Source: Taxawa tesnikishii (nom. ined.) (taxonomy: Eukaryota > Ascomycota > Dothideomycetes > Dothideales). From it: DNA of 64,000 nucleotides. This document shows, in pieces, positions 63,652 through 64,000 of this stretch. The number at the start of each line of letters is the position of its first letter. The first letter of the stretch is position 1. The notes beneath the pieces are model-generated. The model had not been told where the DNA came from and did not search any database. It saw only the letters and a program-made list of their open reading frames with translations. The position numbers were made by a program, and so were the translations under genes. The stretch lies in the NCBI GenBank assembly GCA_030247885.1, contig JAPDRO010000002.1:434001-498000 (forward strand). The letters are read 5' to 3'.

Positions 63652-64000
63652 ATGTCCTCCTTCCATGCTAGCTCCGCAGAGCCATTGCCAGAGACCGCAA
63701 GTCGAAGTGGAGTCAGCAGTCCACATATGACTGCCTCAAGTGGAAATTCCGAACCAGAACAGGCGTACGATCACTCATCAGATGATTCGACGCACCCTTT
63801 CCCCGGTTACTGGCTGCGACTAGTATCGCCCCCAATATTGCATCTCGACTCGCCAATGGCAACTCGTGTATCTCCGCCAGGCTACTTGCGCCGGAGACCA
63901 AACCGAACGCTTCTGCAAGCTCAGTGTCCAGAGCAAGCGATGACTCCGAAGACTCATTACGTCGATTATAGACCACTGGCCAGAGCATCCCAACAAACAG
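63652..64000 (+). CDS. Partial gene at the window edge, unknown product
   Basis: An ATG in good context (CCGACAATGTCC) after a C/T-rich leader opens a frame that stays open to the end of the window, 116 codons. The first 50 residues are Ser/Glu/Pro-rich (for example SSAEPLPETASRSGVSS) and look like a disordered fungal N terminus. After the C run near 63801 the composition changes; the next frame (NIASRLANGNSC, SSVSRASDDSEDSLRRL) looks more coding-like, so another homopolymer loss is possible. No family is recognised. Confidence 0.4.
   Translation, partial: MSSFHASSAEPLPETASRSGVSSPHMTASSGNSEPEQAYDHSSDDSTHPFPGYWLRLVSPPILHLDSPMATRVSPPGYLRRRPNRTLLQAQCPEQAMTPKTHYVDYRPLARASQQT

Overview
The window is nuclear DNA of a filamentous ascomycete (Pezizomycotina; the gene set and style suit a Dothideomycete, but that rank is inference). 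Evidence: about 24 compact genes on both strands, mostly 46-70 nt introns with GTRNGY donors and CTAAC/CTGAC branch sites, a Ssd1/Gul-1 homologue, a HET-domain gene, a CTF1-like Zn2Cys6 regulator, an AA11 monooxygenase and a GH28/PL3 pectinase pair. No transposon, virus-like element, rRNA or CRISPR array was seen.

Layout, left to right. RTR1 (CTD phosphatase); a phenol-hydroxylase-type FAD monooxygenase; a QDR-like DHA1 efflux pump; the ER t-SNARE UFE1 followed by a 21-copy AGAGC array; cytosolic aspartate aminotransferase; a tRNA-Phe; SSD1. A sparse stretch follows with an F-box-like gene, a second DHA1 transporter and the Zn2Cys6 regulator. From 27 to 38 kb lies a dense housekeeping block: Mpv17/PMP22, PGK1, SEM1, IML2, RSC7. 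A 4.4 kb stretch without a supportable gene leads to APQ12 and PRP46 (shared promoter), a HET gene and the HOG-pathway MAPKKK SSK2. The right end holds secreted carbohydrate enzymes (AA11 LPMO, GH28, PL3) around a patatin-family gene, and a partial gene at the edge.

Functional links: the monooxygenase and its neighbouring efflux pump could act together on aromatic compounds; GH28 and PL3 both attack pectin and lie in tandem with TATA boxes, fitting co-induction; UFE1, IML2, PGK1, SEM1, RSC7, PRP46 and RTR1 are core cellular genes.

Two observations stand out. The tRNA-Phe(GAA) gene (10020-10167, minus) folds perfectly once two inserts are removed: the ordinary anticodon-loop intron, and a 53-nt insert in the D stem that has the full signature of a spliceosomal intron (GTAAGC, TTCTAAC, CAG). 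Second, at least eight clear one-base frame breaks in seven genes, including essential PGK1, all look like one base missing from a homopolymer; this points to an error mode of the assembly rather than to gene decay. Gene models below give exons read from splice signals and protein continuity, not from transcript data.
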